Position numbers and translations under genes: made by a program | The notes under the pieces: model-generated | The model's input: the letters and a program-made list of their open reading frames with translations, nothing else | Databases searched by the model: none | Told to the model about the DNA's origin: nothing | In this document: positions 7,219 through 15,538 of the stretch, one piece after another | Layout: every line of letters begins with the position of its first letter | Position numbering within the stretch: position 1 is the first letter of the stretch | NCBI RefSeq assembly: GCF_000739915.1 | Contig: NZ_BBJT01000008.1 | Coordinates: forward strand, 1-64,000 | Length of the DNA: 64,000 nt | Origin: Paenibacillus chitinolyticus NBRC 15660 | GTDB taxonomy: Bacteria; Bacillota; Bacilli; Paenibacillales; NBRC-103111 | Direction: 5' to 3'

Positions 7219-10200
7219 TTATTTTGTGAGCGGCGGATTGGACTGTATTCTAAATTGTGTCGCAGCTTCAACCTTCCCGAAATAGGGAGCAGAGGCAGCC
7301 GTATAGATCATATTCGTTCCTCCCCTCAATTCCCGCAGGGTCAGCGTACGCCGGAGCGTGAGGCCCGGCGGTCTCCCTTGTATCCCTCCGTTATCGTTCC
7401 ATCTCGTTTGAAAGGTATTTAGCGGCAGCTGACAATTGTCCAGAACGACTGAAATTTGAGGATAAGTCCCGATTATGCCGGGAACAGGCTTCCTTAAGCC
7501 CGGAAAGTGAACAAGAAGTTCAAAAACGGAAGGATTTCCCTGTCCCGGAAGAGGACGCAGCAGAATTAGGGCATCCGTATAAACAATGCCAAGCGATCTT
7601 TCAGAAGAGCGGTTAATTTGAAAATCAGCGACAATACGCGGGATGGCAGCCTGAAATTCGGCCACCTGCTGCATTTTTTGAAGAGCGGGGGCCGCTTGCG
7701 AACGCAAATTTCTGTATTGTCCCTGCAAAGTTCTTATTGGTACGGCTTCCCGAATGGCACGAACAATGTGCTCCGGTGTCAGGGTAACCCCGAGTGGAAT
7801 TTGCGGATTACCGCCGGGGACCGGAATGAGACCCCCGAGACCGGCATTATTCAGAATTTTATCCAGGGCTTCGCCAAGGCTTTCATTCCCTTTTAAAATT
7901 CCGCCTAAGTTGCCTATCGCATCGCCTAACCCTCCTATTGCATCCCCTAAGCCCCCAATGTTTCCTAACCCTCCGCCCAAATCACCTATACTGCCGCTGC
8001 CTAAGCCGCCGATACCGCCGTATCCTGCCGGACCTCCTCCCGTAAAAGCCGGACCACTGAGCGGTCCAGGAAGTTTAATCGGCACGTTAATACTTAGGTT
8101 CAGATTTAGATTCGAACGCCGGAGCTGCTGGAGAATCTCTTGAAACAGATAATCCGTGAAAGCGGGGAAGTTCCCTTGACCCGTCATCGTATCCAGTACC
8201 TTTTTGGAATCCAAGGTTACTTTACTGAGTCCGTTCATGATCGGATCCAATACCGCACCGGGAAGCAAACTATTGATGGCGGCGTCTATCCCCTCCGTTA
8301 CAAGGGATTGAATGCGTGGAGGTAATACGCTTATTTTTTGACCGACGAGTTCACGGATAATACGTCTGAGAGGCTCAGTCAGTACGGTCCGCATATAATT
8401 TCGGAGGGCTTCCCAGGCTTCTTTGAGAATACGGCCAAATTTATCGATCAAGTCCTGGAGCTCCTGCAGAAGAACTTCAAGGAAAGCTTGAAGCACGACT
8501 GCGATGATTTTTGAAGTAAATGTCGTTGCTCTAGTCATAAGGATGGTCAGCAATGTATTGGCTACATCCGACAGATTGCCGGCTCTCGGCGACCAATCCG
8601 TCTTCCGCAGATTCTGAACAAACGAGGCGGTAGATCCGGCCTCTATCGGGGTAAAAATAATAAGCATCTGATCGAATGCCCGCTGAGGTATAAAATTCGC
8701 TAACTGGTCGGCCGCCTCTCTGAATCCTGCCTGTAAAGGCCGGATGAGATATCGGTTGGCAGGCCCGGTCAGCTCAAGCAGGTTCACGACAGCAGGGCTG
8801 GACAATTGATTGGCCGCTCCATTGAGCAGTCCGCCGAGCTGCCCCTGGATATGCATGGTAACCCCGTTAAACATACGGACAAGACCTCTTCCGACAATTG
8901 CCAGCAGCGCAGAGGAAAGAGCCTCTCGGACGAATGTCCGATCATAGCCGCCTTGATTCATAACATAGGGAAGTGCGACACTGGCCGCAATCTCCAGAGA
9001 GGGAATCAGACCGCTCTGTAAAATAACGCCCATTTCCCGGCTGCCCGAAGCGACTTGCTGAACAGCTTGTTTAAAGGCCGGTGTGTTCAGCTGCTGCCCC
9101 GCGTAGGCTTGGAGTCCGGAGGTTAGTCCTGTCAAGAGGCCCGACGGGTTGCTGCCGGTGTAAGCAAAGATGGCTCCTGCGCTTGTTTGCGGATTGCCCG
9201 GAAAAGCGTTTTGGAAGATGTTCAGGATGAGGCGCGTGTCTTCCGATTGGGAAAGCAGGGTTTGAAGCGGCTTGCCGGTTAAGTAGGTTATCAAATCTGT
9301 TTGGGAAAGTGGTGTGCCCGGACTTCGGCCTAATTGAGTGTTTACGTCATTCGCTACGTTTGACGGCACTTGAACTTCCAAGGGTCCGTTGAATGGATAG
9401 AGAGACATCTTACTCTCCATATGTTTGTTTAACGACGTTAATAGATTATTGGCGGTCCATTGTACGGTGCTGTTCGAAGCTGTCTCCCGAAACCGTTTCA
9501 GCAGCCAGCGCTGCCCTTCCAGGATAATGACCGCGATACTCCGTTCACCGGCTTGTTCTCTCGGCAGTTCACCGATTTCATAAGCAAGCCGGGCTCCAAT
9601 GATTACTGGCGCTTCAAGAGAACGTATCAGGGCCAGTTGTTCCGGAGACGTACTCTGACCGGCCAAAGCAATCATTTGGGTGATAGCGGCTTCTGCGTAA
9701 CGATTGATAAGCCTGCGCGGATTATCAAAATTCACCTCTACGAAAGCACGGTACCCGCCGCCCACCTTAAAGCCGTACCCCGCTTCAAAAATATACTGGA
9801 ACCCGGGTTTGCCGAATCCGTCATTACTGAGAAAAGTTCCGGAGGCTACGAGATTTGCATAGGCCATTATCGCAACTGCGGCCTGGGCATGCATCTCTCC
9901 TTGTATCGTAATTTCTCCCAGAAGAAGCTGGAACAGCTCCATCGGAGCTCCCTTCATATCGGGCAGCCCTCCGACAGCGTCCGTAAGATCTCTGACAGAC
10001 ATCCTCGGCCGCAGTCCGATTCCCGCAGCAAGGCGGGCAATGGCTTGAAGCCGTACCGCCAATCCGGCCTCATCGAATAGATCCAGCGGTGCTTGCGCTT
10101 GCGCGCGGAAGGTTACTTCACCGCCAATTTGAGCAAACACAGGCACGTTCTTCATTTTGGCGACGAACTTTTCCGCAGCGCCTACGTTTAAATCCACCCC

Positions 10201-10314
10201 CCTCCGGCGGGTAGCGGAATATTCAACTTTCCGGCTGCCTTTTACTTGATTCCACGGAATAACGGAACCGGAGCGATCGCTAAAGATTTGCCGATTGGGT
10301 TGATTCTCTGGCAA
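7219..10314 (-). CDS. Large protein of unknown family (1031 aa) with Gly-rich segment
   Basis: I do not recognise this 1031-residue protein. It has no signal peptide. Residues about 60-215 are Ala/Gly-rich with repeated aromatic-Gly motifs (GKPGFQYIFEAGYGFKVGGGY). A long, mostly helical, Leu/Ala-rich middle follows with amphipathic stretches (VLQAFLEVLLQELQDLIDKF near 600). Residues about 750-815 form a Gly/Leu/Ile repeat (GGLGDAIGGLGDAIGNLGG). The C-terminal 200 residues look globular. The start is TTG at 10314 behind AAAGGAGTGGTGATC. The gene stands alone between a bidirectional terminator and a decayed sugar locus. The coding sequence is intact and long, so it is probably functional. A structural, surface or spore-associated role is only a guess. 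Confidence 0.85.
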   Translation of the reverse strand: MPENQPNRQIFSDRSGSVIPWNQVKGSRKVEYSATRRRGVDLNVGAAEKFVAKMKNVPVFAQIGGEVTFRAQAQAPLDLFDEAGLAVRLQAIARLAAGIGLRPRMSVRDLTDAVGGLPDMKGAPMELFQLLLGEITIQGEMHAQAAVAIMAYANLVASGTFLSNDGFGKPGFQYIFEAGYGFKVGGGYRAFVEVNFDNPRRLINRYAEAAITQMIALAGQSTSPEQLALIRSLEAPVIIGARLAYEIGELPREQAGERSIAVIILEGQRWLLKRFRETASNSTVQWTANNLLTSLNKHMESKMSLYPFNGPLEVQVPSNVANDVNTQLGRSPGTPLSQTDLITYLTGKPLQTLLSQSEDTRLILNIFQNAFPGNPQTSAGAIFAYTGSNPSGLLTGLTSGLQAYAGQQLNTPAFKQAVQQVASGSREMGVILQSGLIPSLEIAASVALPYVMNQGGYDRTFVREALSSALLAIVGRGLVRMFNGVTMHIQGQLGGLLNGAANQLSSPAVVNLLELTGPANRYLIRPLQAGFREAADQLANFIPQRAFDQMLIIFTPIEAGSTASFVQNLRKTDWSPRAGNLSDVANTLLTILMTRATTFTSKIIAVVLQAFLEVLLQELQDLIDKFGRILKEAWEALRNYMRTVLTEPLRRIIRELVGQKISVLPPRIQSLVTEGIDAAINSLLPGAVLDPIMNGLSKVTLDSKKVLDTMTGQGNFPAFTDYLFQEILQQLRRSNLNLNLSINVPIKLPGPLSGPAFTGGGPAGYGGIGGLGSGSIGDLGGGLGNIGGLGDAIGGLGDAIGNLGGILKGNESLGEALDKILNNAGLGGLIPVPGGNPQIPLGVTLTPEHIVRAIREAVPIRTLQGQYRNLRSQAAPALQKMQQVAEFQAAIPRIVADFQINRSSERSLGIVYTDALILLRPLPGQGNPSVFELLVHFPGLRKPVPGIIGTYPQISVVLDNCQLPLNTFQTRWNDNGGIQGRPPGLTLRRTLTLRELRGGTNMIYTAASAPYFGKVEAATQFRIQSNPPLTK

Positions 10315-10627
10315 TAGATCACCACTCCTTTCTGTTTGCGCTCACTCCAGTATATGGAAATCACAATCGTTCATGTTTCCAAGTGAGTGCCCGTTTGGCC
10401 TCAAGTTAAAAGGACAAGAAAACGAACCTCCTCTTTTGCCCGTCCACAAATACATCCCTTACCCTCGTAAGTGTCCCAGAACTGCAGACTATGTAAATCA
10501 TCCGTCCGGTAAATAATCATCTGCTGACGACAAAACCCCCGCATCCGCACGTCAGTGGGCTGCAGGGGTGACCTAACAAAAAGAAGGATGACGGTGTCAT
10601 CCTTCCCTGGGGATCTGACCGGGCCGG
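10315..10627. other. Intergenic region with two stem-loops
   Basis: About 310 bases contain the ribosome site of the 1031-residue gene, a leftward terminator at 10578-10605 and a 21-bp palindrome at 10613-10633 that overlaps the sulfatase stub stop. No intact gene is supported here. Confidence 0.6.
10578..10605 (-). terminator. Leftward terminator after the sulfatase remnant
   Basis: A perfect 10-bp stem (10583-10592 with 10596-10605, 3-base loop) is followed leftward by five U. It probably ends the transcript of the original sulfatase gene, whose body has been lost. Confidence 0.75.
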
Positions 10628-10717
10628 TCAGATGGTCCAGCACCGTTGCCCAAGAATGCTGAGGCAGTCTGCCCGCATCTGATCGACGGTGATAAACAAA
10701 ATATTCGGCTGCCGCAT
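10628..10717 (-). pseudogene. Sulfatase N-terminal remnant
   Basis: A 29-codon frame starts at ATG 10717 behind a good ribosome site (AAGGAG). It encodes MRQPNILFITVDQMRADCLS followed by ILGQ, the hallmark N-terminus of type I sulfatases (metal-binding Asp in the TVDQ stretch). It breaks into a stop before the catalytic Cys/Ser-x-Pro-x-Arg region. A family member should be about 450-550 residues, so more than 90 percent is missing. It lies directly downstream of the GH35 gene and its terminator. A deletion of a former sulfatase is the simplest explanation. Confidence 0.7.
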
Positions 10718-10837
10718 AAGGAACACGCTCCTTCACCTGTTTATGGAGGGGGAGGCCGCCCGGCATTATCCGCATAGCCTCCATGCAAGCCATATCGCGG
10801 TGCATACACCGCATAACGGCATGCAAGCGCCTAAAAA

Positions 10838-10866
10838 AAGAGCGCGGACTATACATCCGCGCTCCT
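10838..10866 (-). terminator. Terminator of the beta-galactosidase gene
   Basis: Read leftward, GAGCGCGGATG pairs across a short loop with a complementary GTCCGCGCTC arm and is followed by seven U. It starts within a few bases of the GH35 stop codon. Confidence 0.8.
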
Positions 10867-10869
10867 CCC

Positions 10870-12675
10870 TTACTCTCCCGTGAAATTCAGGATGCTCTGG
10901 TCCACGGCAGCCTCCGTCCCTAAATCCGGCTTGTCTTCAAGCCGGACGGAAAGCTGTTCCGTGCCGTGAAGCTCGAACAGGACGATCTCGTTCGTCCCTT
11001 TGCGCAGCAGAGGCCCCGGCACATACAGCGATTTCTGCGGGCCCCGCTCCCAGTAGCGTCCCAGGTTGAAGCCGTTGACGTACGCAACGCCTTTGGTCCA
11101 TCCCTCCAGCCGGAGGAAGGTGTCGGCCGCCTCCTCCGCTTCGAAGAAGCCCCGGTAGAACGCGGGCTTCTCGCCTGCCGTGTCCGCATGTTGCGCCGCA
11201 GTGGCCGTTCCGAACTCAAGCCCGTCCATCGAATCCAGCGGAAGCGGATAAATGTCCCAGCCATACTGGAACTGGTTATCGAGACGCACGCCTTCCGTGA
11301 TTCCCTTGTGATCGCGCAGCAGCGGGCCGTAGTTGACGCGCCCCATATTCTCGACAAGAATGTCGAGACGCGCTCCTCCGGCCGGCACATCAAGCTTAAG
11401 CGGCCGGACATCCCACCGCTCCACGGCGCCGATATAGCTGCCGTCCAGGAACACCAGGGCGCGGTCGCGTACGTCCTGGATATGCAGCTCCTGCCCCCGG
11501 CGAGGGCCGGTCACGTGCGTCGAGTACAGAATAAAGCCGTAATTCTGGCCCAGCTTCTCCATCGGTTCCGGCGTTACCCGCCGGACCGGCTGCGACAGCT
11601 TGCCGAGCTGCGCAAACAGATCCGCACGTTCTGTCATCTCCACCTCGCCGTATTCCTTTACCGGAAGAGGGTCCGGCAGGGCGCACTCCGGTTCGCCTTC
11701 GTGCTTGGAGATGACTTCACGGAAAGCTTCGTACTTCGTCGTCAAGTCTCCCCGCTCCGTCAAGGGAGCGTCATAGTCATAGCTCGTCACCGTAGGCTCG
11801 TACGTCTTGATATGATTCGCTCCGCTGTAGAAGCCGAAGTTCGTCCCGCCATGGAACATATAAAAGTTGACGGAAGCGCCGGCGCCGAGCATGTCGTCCA
11901 GCACCCGGGCGGCGTCTTCTCCGTCGCGCGTATGATGTTCTTCCATCCAATGGTCGAACCAGCCGTTCCAGAACTCCATACACATGAGCGGTTCATCCGG
12001 CCGGTACTCCCTGAACTTGGCGAACGATTCTTCCGATCTGGAGCCGAAATTCACCGTGGCGAGCACGTCCGGCAGCGTTCCGCCCTGCAGCATCTCGTCG
12101 GTCGGCCCGTCCGAGGTGAACAGGAGCACGTCGATGCCCCGGTCGATCATGCCGTCCCGCAGATAGCGCAAATACGCCTTGTCATTGCCGTAGCTGCCGT
12201 ATTCGTTCTCCACCTGCATGGCAATGATCGGGCCTCCGTTCGTGCATAGAAGCGGAACGAACTTTGGCAGCAGCACGTCATAGTAGGCGTCGACCTTCGC
12301 CAGAAACTTCGGATCGGAGCAGCGCAGCTGCATCTCCGAGTCCTTGAGAAGCCAGGCCGGCAGGCCCCCGAACTCCCATTCGGCGCAAATATACGGGCTG
12401 GGCCGCACGATCACGTGGAGACCCAGTTCCCCGGCAAGCTCTACAAAAGCGGTCACATCCGCTATACCGCCGAACTCAAATTTTCCTTCCTCCGGCTCGT
12501 GAACGTTCCACGCCACATACGTTTCCACCGTATTGCAGCCGCAGGCTTTCATTTTCAACAGTCGGTCGCGCCAATATTCCGGAACGACCCGGAAATAGTG
12601 AAGAGCCCCGGAAATAATCCGGAACGGTTTATCGTTCAAGAGGAATTGGCTGCCTTTCACTTTAAAACTTGTCAT
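10870..12675 (-). CDS. Beta-galactosidase, glycoside hydrolase family 35
   Basis: A 601-residue cytoplasmic GH35 enzyme that releases terminal beta-galactose from oligosaccharides. The family N-terminus is plain: FRIISGALHYFRVVPEYWRDRL, then KACGCNTVETYVAWNVHEP. The acid/base Glu is in MQVENEYGSYG (near 156) and the nucleophile Glu in CMEFWNGWFDHW (near 232). After the TIM barrel (to about 330) come beta-sandwich domains ending with YVNGFNLGRYW and the typical C-terminal GPQKSLYVPGPLLRKGTNEI. No signal peptide is present, so the substrate must be imported. The neighbouring permease and sulfatase remnants suggest the original locus handled a sulfated or complex galactoside. The enzyme itself looks intact. 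Confidence 0.95.
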   Translation of the reverse strand: MTSFKVKGSQFLLNDKPFRIISGALHYFRVVPEYWRDRLLKMKACGCNTVETYVAWNVHEPEEGKFEFGGIADVTAFVELAGELGLHVIVRPSPYICAEWEFGGLPAWLLKDSEMQLRCSDPKFLAKVDAYYDVLLPKFVPLLCTNGGPIIAMQVENEYGSYGNDKAYLRYLRDGMIDRGIDVLLFTSDGPTDEMLQGGTLPDVLATVNFGSRSEESFAKFREYRPDEPLMCMEFWNGWFDHWMEEHHTRDGEDAARVLDDMLGAGASVNFYMFHGGTNFGFYSGANHIKTYEPTVTSYDYDAPLTERGDLTTKYEAFREVISKHEGEPECALPDPLPVKEYGEVEMTERADLFAQLGKLSQPVRRVTPEPMEKLGQNYGFILYSTHVTGPRRGQELHIQDVRDRALVFLDGSYIGAVERWDVRPLKLDVPAGGARLDILVENMGRVNYGPLLRDHKGITEGVRLDNQFQYGWDIYPLPLDSMDGLEFGTATAAQHADTAGEKPAFYRGFFEAEEAADTFLRLEGWTKGVAYVNGFNLGRYWERGPQKSLYVPGPLLRKGTNEIVLFELHGTEQLSVRLEDKPDLGTEAAVDQSILNFTGE

Positions 12676-12684
12676 AGGTTTTAT

Positions 12685-12867
12685 CTATCCTTTCAAGTCG
12701 CCCACATTGATGCCGGCGGTTATTTTATGCTGCAGAAGGGCGTACAGTACGAGCGTAGGAATCATTCGTTCATCGATTTGAAAGAAGTGGTCACCGTCCG
12801 CAGAAGCGATGATGATGCAAATTAACAGTACCACCCGCGCAGGCATGTGGGAAAGAAATGTTTTCAA
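12685..12867 (-). pseudogene. Remnant of a MalG-type sugar permease C-terminus
   Basis: The frame ends in MIPTLVLYALLQHKITAGIN followed by VGDLKG. This closely follows the C-terminus of carbohydrate ABC permeases (P-x-hydrophobic-QKYF-x-KGI-x-GAVKG). Before it is a hydrophobic stretch (ARVVLLICIIIASADGDHFF) that could be another part of the same protein after an internal deletion. A full permease is about 280 residues and only about 60 remain. It is just upstream of the GH35 gene in the same orientation, where a sugar transporter would be expected. Confidence 0.55.
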
Positions 12868-13193
12868 TGCCCCCGCGCTCTTCCCCTTCTACCTTACTGA
12901 ATGTCCCGCCGCTTGAACATGAACAGAAATGACCGATGTATGCACTTTTTTGACTTGTTTTCGAGGCAGCAAAAAAAAGCCCCGCGGCGGAGCTTCTTTT
13001 TATACGGTTCCTATATGGCGCGCACATTCCGGCCGGCTATTTGTTTTTCGCGTAAAGCCAGTCGCATTAGCCCGCATAAAATAATGTCCTTTGGATAAGG
13101 GTGAAAAAAATACACAATCAAAAAGATAAACGTACTGTCACGTTGCTCATAGAAGCGTTAATACGGAGAGGGTAAGGCTGTGGGTTTGGCGCT
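12868..13193. other. Gap with a leftward terminator-like hairpin
   Basis: About 325 bases without a credible gene. At 12968-12999 a GC-rich stem with AAGC/GCTT ends is flanked by A and T runs. Read leftward it could end the transcript of the small gene at 13194. Confidence 0.5.
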
Positions 13194-13499
13194 TCAATCA
13201 AGCAGCCTAAACCGCTCCAACTGGTCGTGAATGCCTTCTTTCCGCAAGATTTCTTTCTGCTTGGTGCCGATCAGGTCAAAATGCGGAAACGGGGCCCGGT
13301 TATGAATGTACCTGGGATTCAGCCCGTGGGAGATGCACCAGTCGGACAAGCGGTCGAGGTCGGAACACCCGACTTTCGTGACCGTTGTGATTCCGGGAAA
13401 GCGCGGCTCCAGCCAGTAATGCGTCAGGTAAGCGATGTCTCCCCGGGAAACCGCCGCCTTCCAGCGCTGCAATTCCTCTCTTTTCACTCCAAAAGCCAC
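13194..13499 (-). CDS. Small conserved Bacillales protein (YneQ-like)
   Basis: A 101-residue soluble protein starting at GTG 13499 behind GGGGGAG. The pattern MAFGVKREELQRWK, IAYLTHYWLEPRFPGITTVTKVGC, DLDRLSDWC, FPHFDLIGTKQKEIL is that of a small conserved protein I recall from Bacillus genomes (B. subtilis YneQ type). No catalytic motif is assigned, although the conserved His, Tyr, Trp and Cys residues are notable. It is monocistronic. The family match is from memory and its function is not known to me. Confidence 0.75.
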   Translation of the reverse strand: MAFGVKREELQRWKAAVSRGDIAYLTHYWLEPRFPGITTVTKVGCSDLDRLSDWCISHGLNPRYIHNRAPFPHFDLIGTKQKEILRKEGIHDQLERFRLLD

Positions 13500-13593
13500 C
13501 GGTTCTCCCCCTTTCCGGGCAGGATGATATCATGCGTTTAAAGCGGTTATGCGCACCGGGCGCGGGCGTCAACCGAGAAACTAATTATACCGC

Positions 13594-13624
13594 AAAAAAC
13601 CGCCGGGCAACATACGCCCGGCGG
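13594..13624 (-). terminator. Terminator of the MerR gene
   Basis: A perfect 9-bp GC-rich stem (CCGCCGGGC at 13600-13608 with GCCCGGCGG at 13616-13624) is followed leftward by six U. It lies 22 bases past the MerR stop codon. Confidence 0.85.
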
Positions 13625-13646
13625 CCGTTCGCAATACGTTTCGCCG

Positions 13647-14408
13647 TTATTGTGCGGACGCCCATGATTCGGCGGCGGCGCGCAAATAATAAGCCAAACC
13701 GGTCTGCTGGCTCTCCAGCATCTGCCGGTGAAAATCGTCTTCCATAAAAAACTTCGCCTGATTGACGTAGTCTTGAGGTCCGAATGCGTGCCCTGCTTTG
13801 TTCAGGAAATCCAGATGGTCCCGGAGCAGCGTCCGCACGTCTTCGTGATCGAACTTCACTCCGTCTTTAAGGGCGGCGGCCATCCCGTCCGTAAACCGTT
13901 TTGCCTCCGCAGCCTGTTCGTTCAACGCCTCCACATCGATCGTTTCTTTCTCCAGAAGATCGTACCCGTACGTTTCTTTCAAATACTCGTTCTGCTCCGT
14001 CAGCGCCTCTTTCCATTCCTCTTCCTTGCCGAATCCTTTGAACATGTCTGCCATTTCCATTCTTTCTCCCTCCGAGGCGTACCGGATGGACTGCCGCAGC
14101 GTCAGGAGAAGCTGTTCCAGCCTTACCTTCCGCGCCGTAAGCAGCTCCTCCTGCTCAGATAAAACAGCCGTCCGCTGCGGCTTTTCTTCCAGCACCCTCC
14201 CGATTTTTTCCAGCGGCACATCCAGTTCCCGATAAAACAAAATCTCCTGCAGGCGCTGAAGCTCCTCCATCCCGTACAGCCGGTAGCCCGCTTCACTGAT
14301 CTCCCGGGGCGGAAGAAGACCGATTTTGTGGTAATGATGCAGGGTCTTTACCGTTACACCCGACACCCGCGCGGTTTCCTTGACGGTCAAGAGCTTGTCG
14401 CTTAGCAT
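13647..14408 (-). CDS. MerR-family regulator with TipAS effector domain
   Basis: A 253-residue regulator of the TipA/Mta type. Residues 5-75 are the MerR winged helix (LLTVKETARVSGVTVKTLHHYHKIGLLPP, AGYRLYGMEELQRLQEI). A coiled-coil dimerisation helix follows (about 80-115). Residues about 130-250 form the TipAS domain (KEEEWKEALTEQNEYLKETYG, GQDYVNQAKFFMEDDFHRQM pattern). In characterised homologues this domain binds thiopeptide or other drugs and activates multidrug efflux genes or the regulator itself. A GGAGG site precedes ATG 14408. No efflux gene is adjacent; the next gene upstream is a DedA protein, so the target may be elsewhere. Confidence 0.9.
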   Translation of the reverse strand: MLSDKLLTVKETARVSGVTVKTLHHYHKIGLLPPREISEAGYRLYGMEELQRLQEILFYRELDVPLEKIGRVLEEKPQRTAVLSEQEELLTARKVRLEQLLLTLRQSIRYASEGERMEMADMFKGFGKEEEWKEALTEQNEYLKETYGYDLLEKETIDVEALNEQAAEAKRFTDGMAAALKDGVKFDHEDVRTLLRDHLDFLNKAGHAFGPQDYVNQAKFFMEDDFHRQMLESQQTGLAYYLRAAAESWASAQ

Positions 14409-14527
14409 GGTATTCCTCCTTTCCTGTCAAAGTCTAAAGGCTCCTCCAAGAGGAGGGTCAAGACGAATTCGCAAAAAAATTTATATCGTTCACCGGTAAC
14501 CGGGTATTAGCAGGGGATATGGCGGGT

Positions 14528-15118
14528 CTAGGTTTGTGATTTTTTGGTTCTATTTCTCCAGAAGAGGAATAAAACCGCCGCGGCGCAGCCGATAACCAGG
14601 AAGAGCTTCGTTTCCGGGACGATCAGAAGCTGGGACAGATTGCCGCCCCACTGCCGCCCGATTCCGTAGAAAAGAAGCGTCCATACCCAGGCTCCGCTAT
14701 ATGCGTACAGAGCGAATTTGGCATAGCGTTTGCCATATGCGCCCATAAAAATCGGCACGATATACCGGACACACGGGATAAAACAACTGATGCAGATCGC
14801 TGCCGTGCCGTACTTATCGAGAAGCTGCTCGGAAGACACAAAATACCGGGCGAACCTTTCCTTTCCGCGCAGCCGGTTAATCAAACGTTTGCCGAATACC
14901 CGGCCGATCACAAACCCGATCGTGACTGCCGTGATCAGTCCCAGAAAAATACACAGATAAACGAGCCAAGGATTAAGCAGCCCTTCGGCTCCGATAACGC
15001 CGCCTGTCATTACAGTCACTTCATTGGGTACCGGAATGCCGAAAGGCCCCAGCGCCAGAGCCGCGTAAAAAAACGCATATCCGTACTGGTCCACCAGCTC
15101 CAGGATGAGATCCCCCAT
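14528..15118 (-). CDS. DedA-family membrane protein
   Basis: A 196-residue integral membrane protein of the DedA/SNARE-associated (VTT) family. It has about five hydrophobic segments. Family features include the N-terminal PFGIPVPNEVTVMTGG motif, the glycine-rich GFVIGRVFGKR stretch, and FIPCVRYIVPIFMGAYGKRYAKFALYAYSGA, which corresponds to the F-x-R-x-x-P-x-x-x-G region. Homologues act in membrane lipid homeostasis and are proposed to flip undecaprenyl phosphate or other phospholipids. A strong AAGGAGG precedes ATG 15118. Monocistronic. Confidence 0.9.
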   Translation of the reverse strand: MGDLILELVDQYGYAFFYAALALGPFGIPVPNEVTVMTGGVIGAEGLLNPWLVYLCIFLGLITAVTIGFVIGRVFGKRLINRLRGKERFARYFVSSEQLLDKYGTAAICISCFIPCVRYIVPIFMGAYGKRYAKFALYAYSGAWVWTLLFYGIGRQWGGNLSQLLIVPETKLFLVIGCAAAVLFLFWRNRTKKSQT

Positions 15119-15538
15119 CGCCCTCCGACCTCCTTCGTGGTTAAATACCTTTACGACTCCAATCTTAAATTAAAATTGTTACGTTTTTTTGATGCGGAAC
15201 CTGAGAAATACCGGAAATACTCGTGCCCGCAAAAAAAGAAGATACAAATAAGCGAAACGTCACCTTGGGACAAGGATCGGTTTCGCTTTGTTCACGTTAA
15301 GATTTAAATGGAAGCAGCTTTCACGAGAGAGCGCCCGAGCGGTTCCGCCTTGGCCGTCTCATGCCGCCGCAGCCGTTTTTTCCGCGTGTAAAAGCCGAGC
15401 GATTCCGGTTAAGGGGCCGATCCGTAGGGACAGACCCCGGGGTCTCCGGTCAAAAGGAGTACGCTCCGCATGGACAGGCCCGGCCCGCCGGTAAAAGGAT
15501 TGGTCCGCACGGCAAGCGGCGGCTAAGCGGCCCCGCCC
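15119..15538. other. Gene-free region upstream of the DedA gene
   Basis: About 420 bases. A 9-bp stem (15250-15258 with 15280-15288) may be the terminator of the leftward dehydrogenase gene that ends at 15539, since U-rich sequence lies to its left. No coding frame with family features was seen. Confidence 0.5.

Noticed and set aside
10401-10856. A leftward open frame of 151 codons
   Set aside because: It spans two terminators and the sulfatase stub, which uses another frame with a family motif. The 151-residue product has no motif.
15250-15288. A stem-loop upstream of the DedA gene as a riboswitch
   Set aside because: Only a simple 9-bp stem is seen, without the conserved core of any riboswitch class I know; it is better explained as the end of the dehydrogenase transcript.
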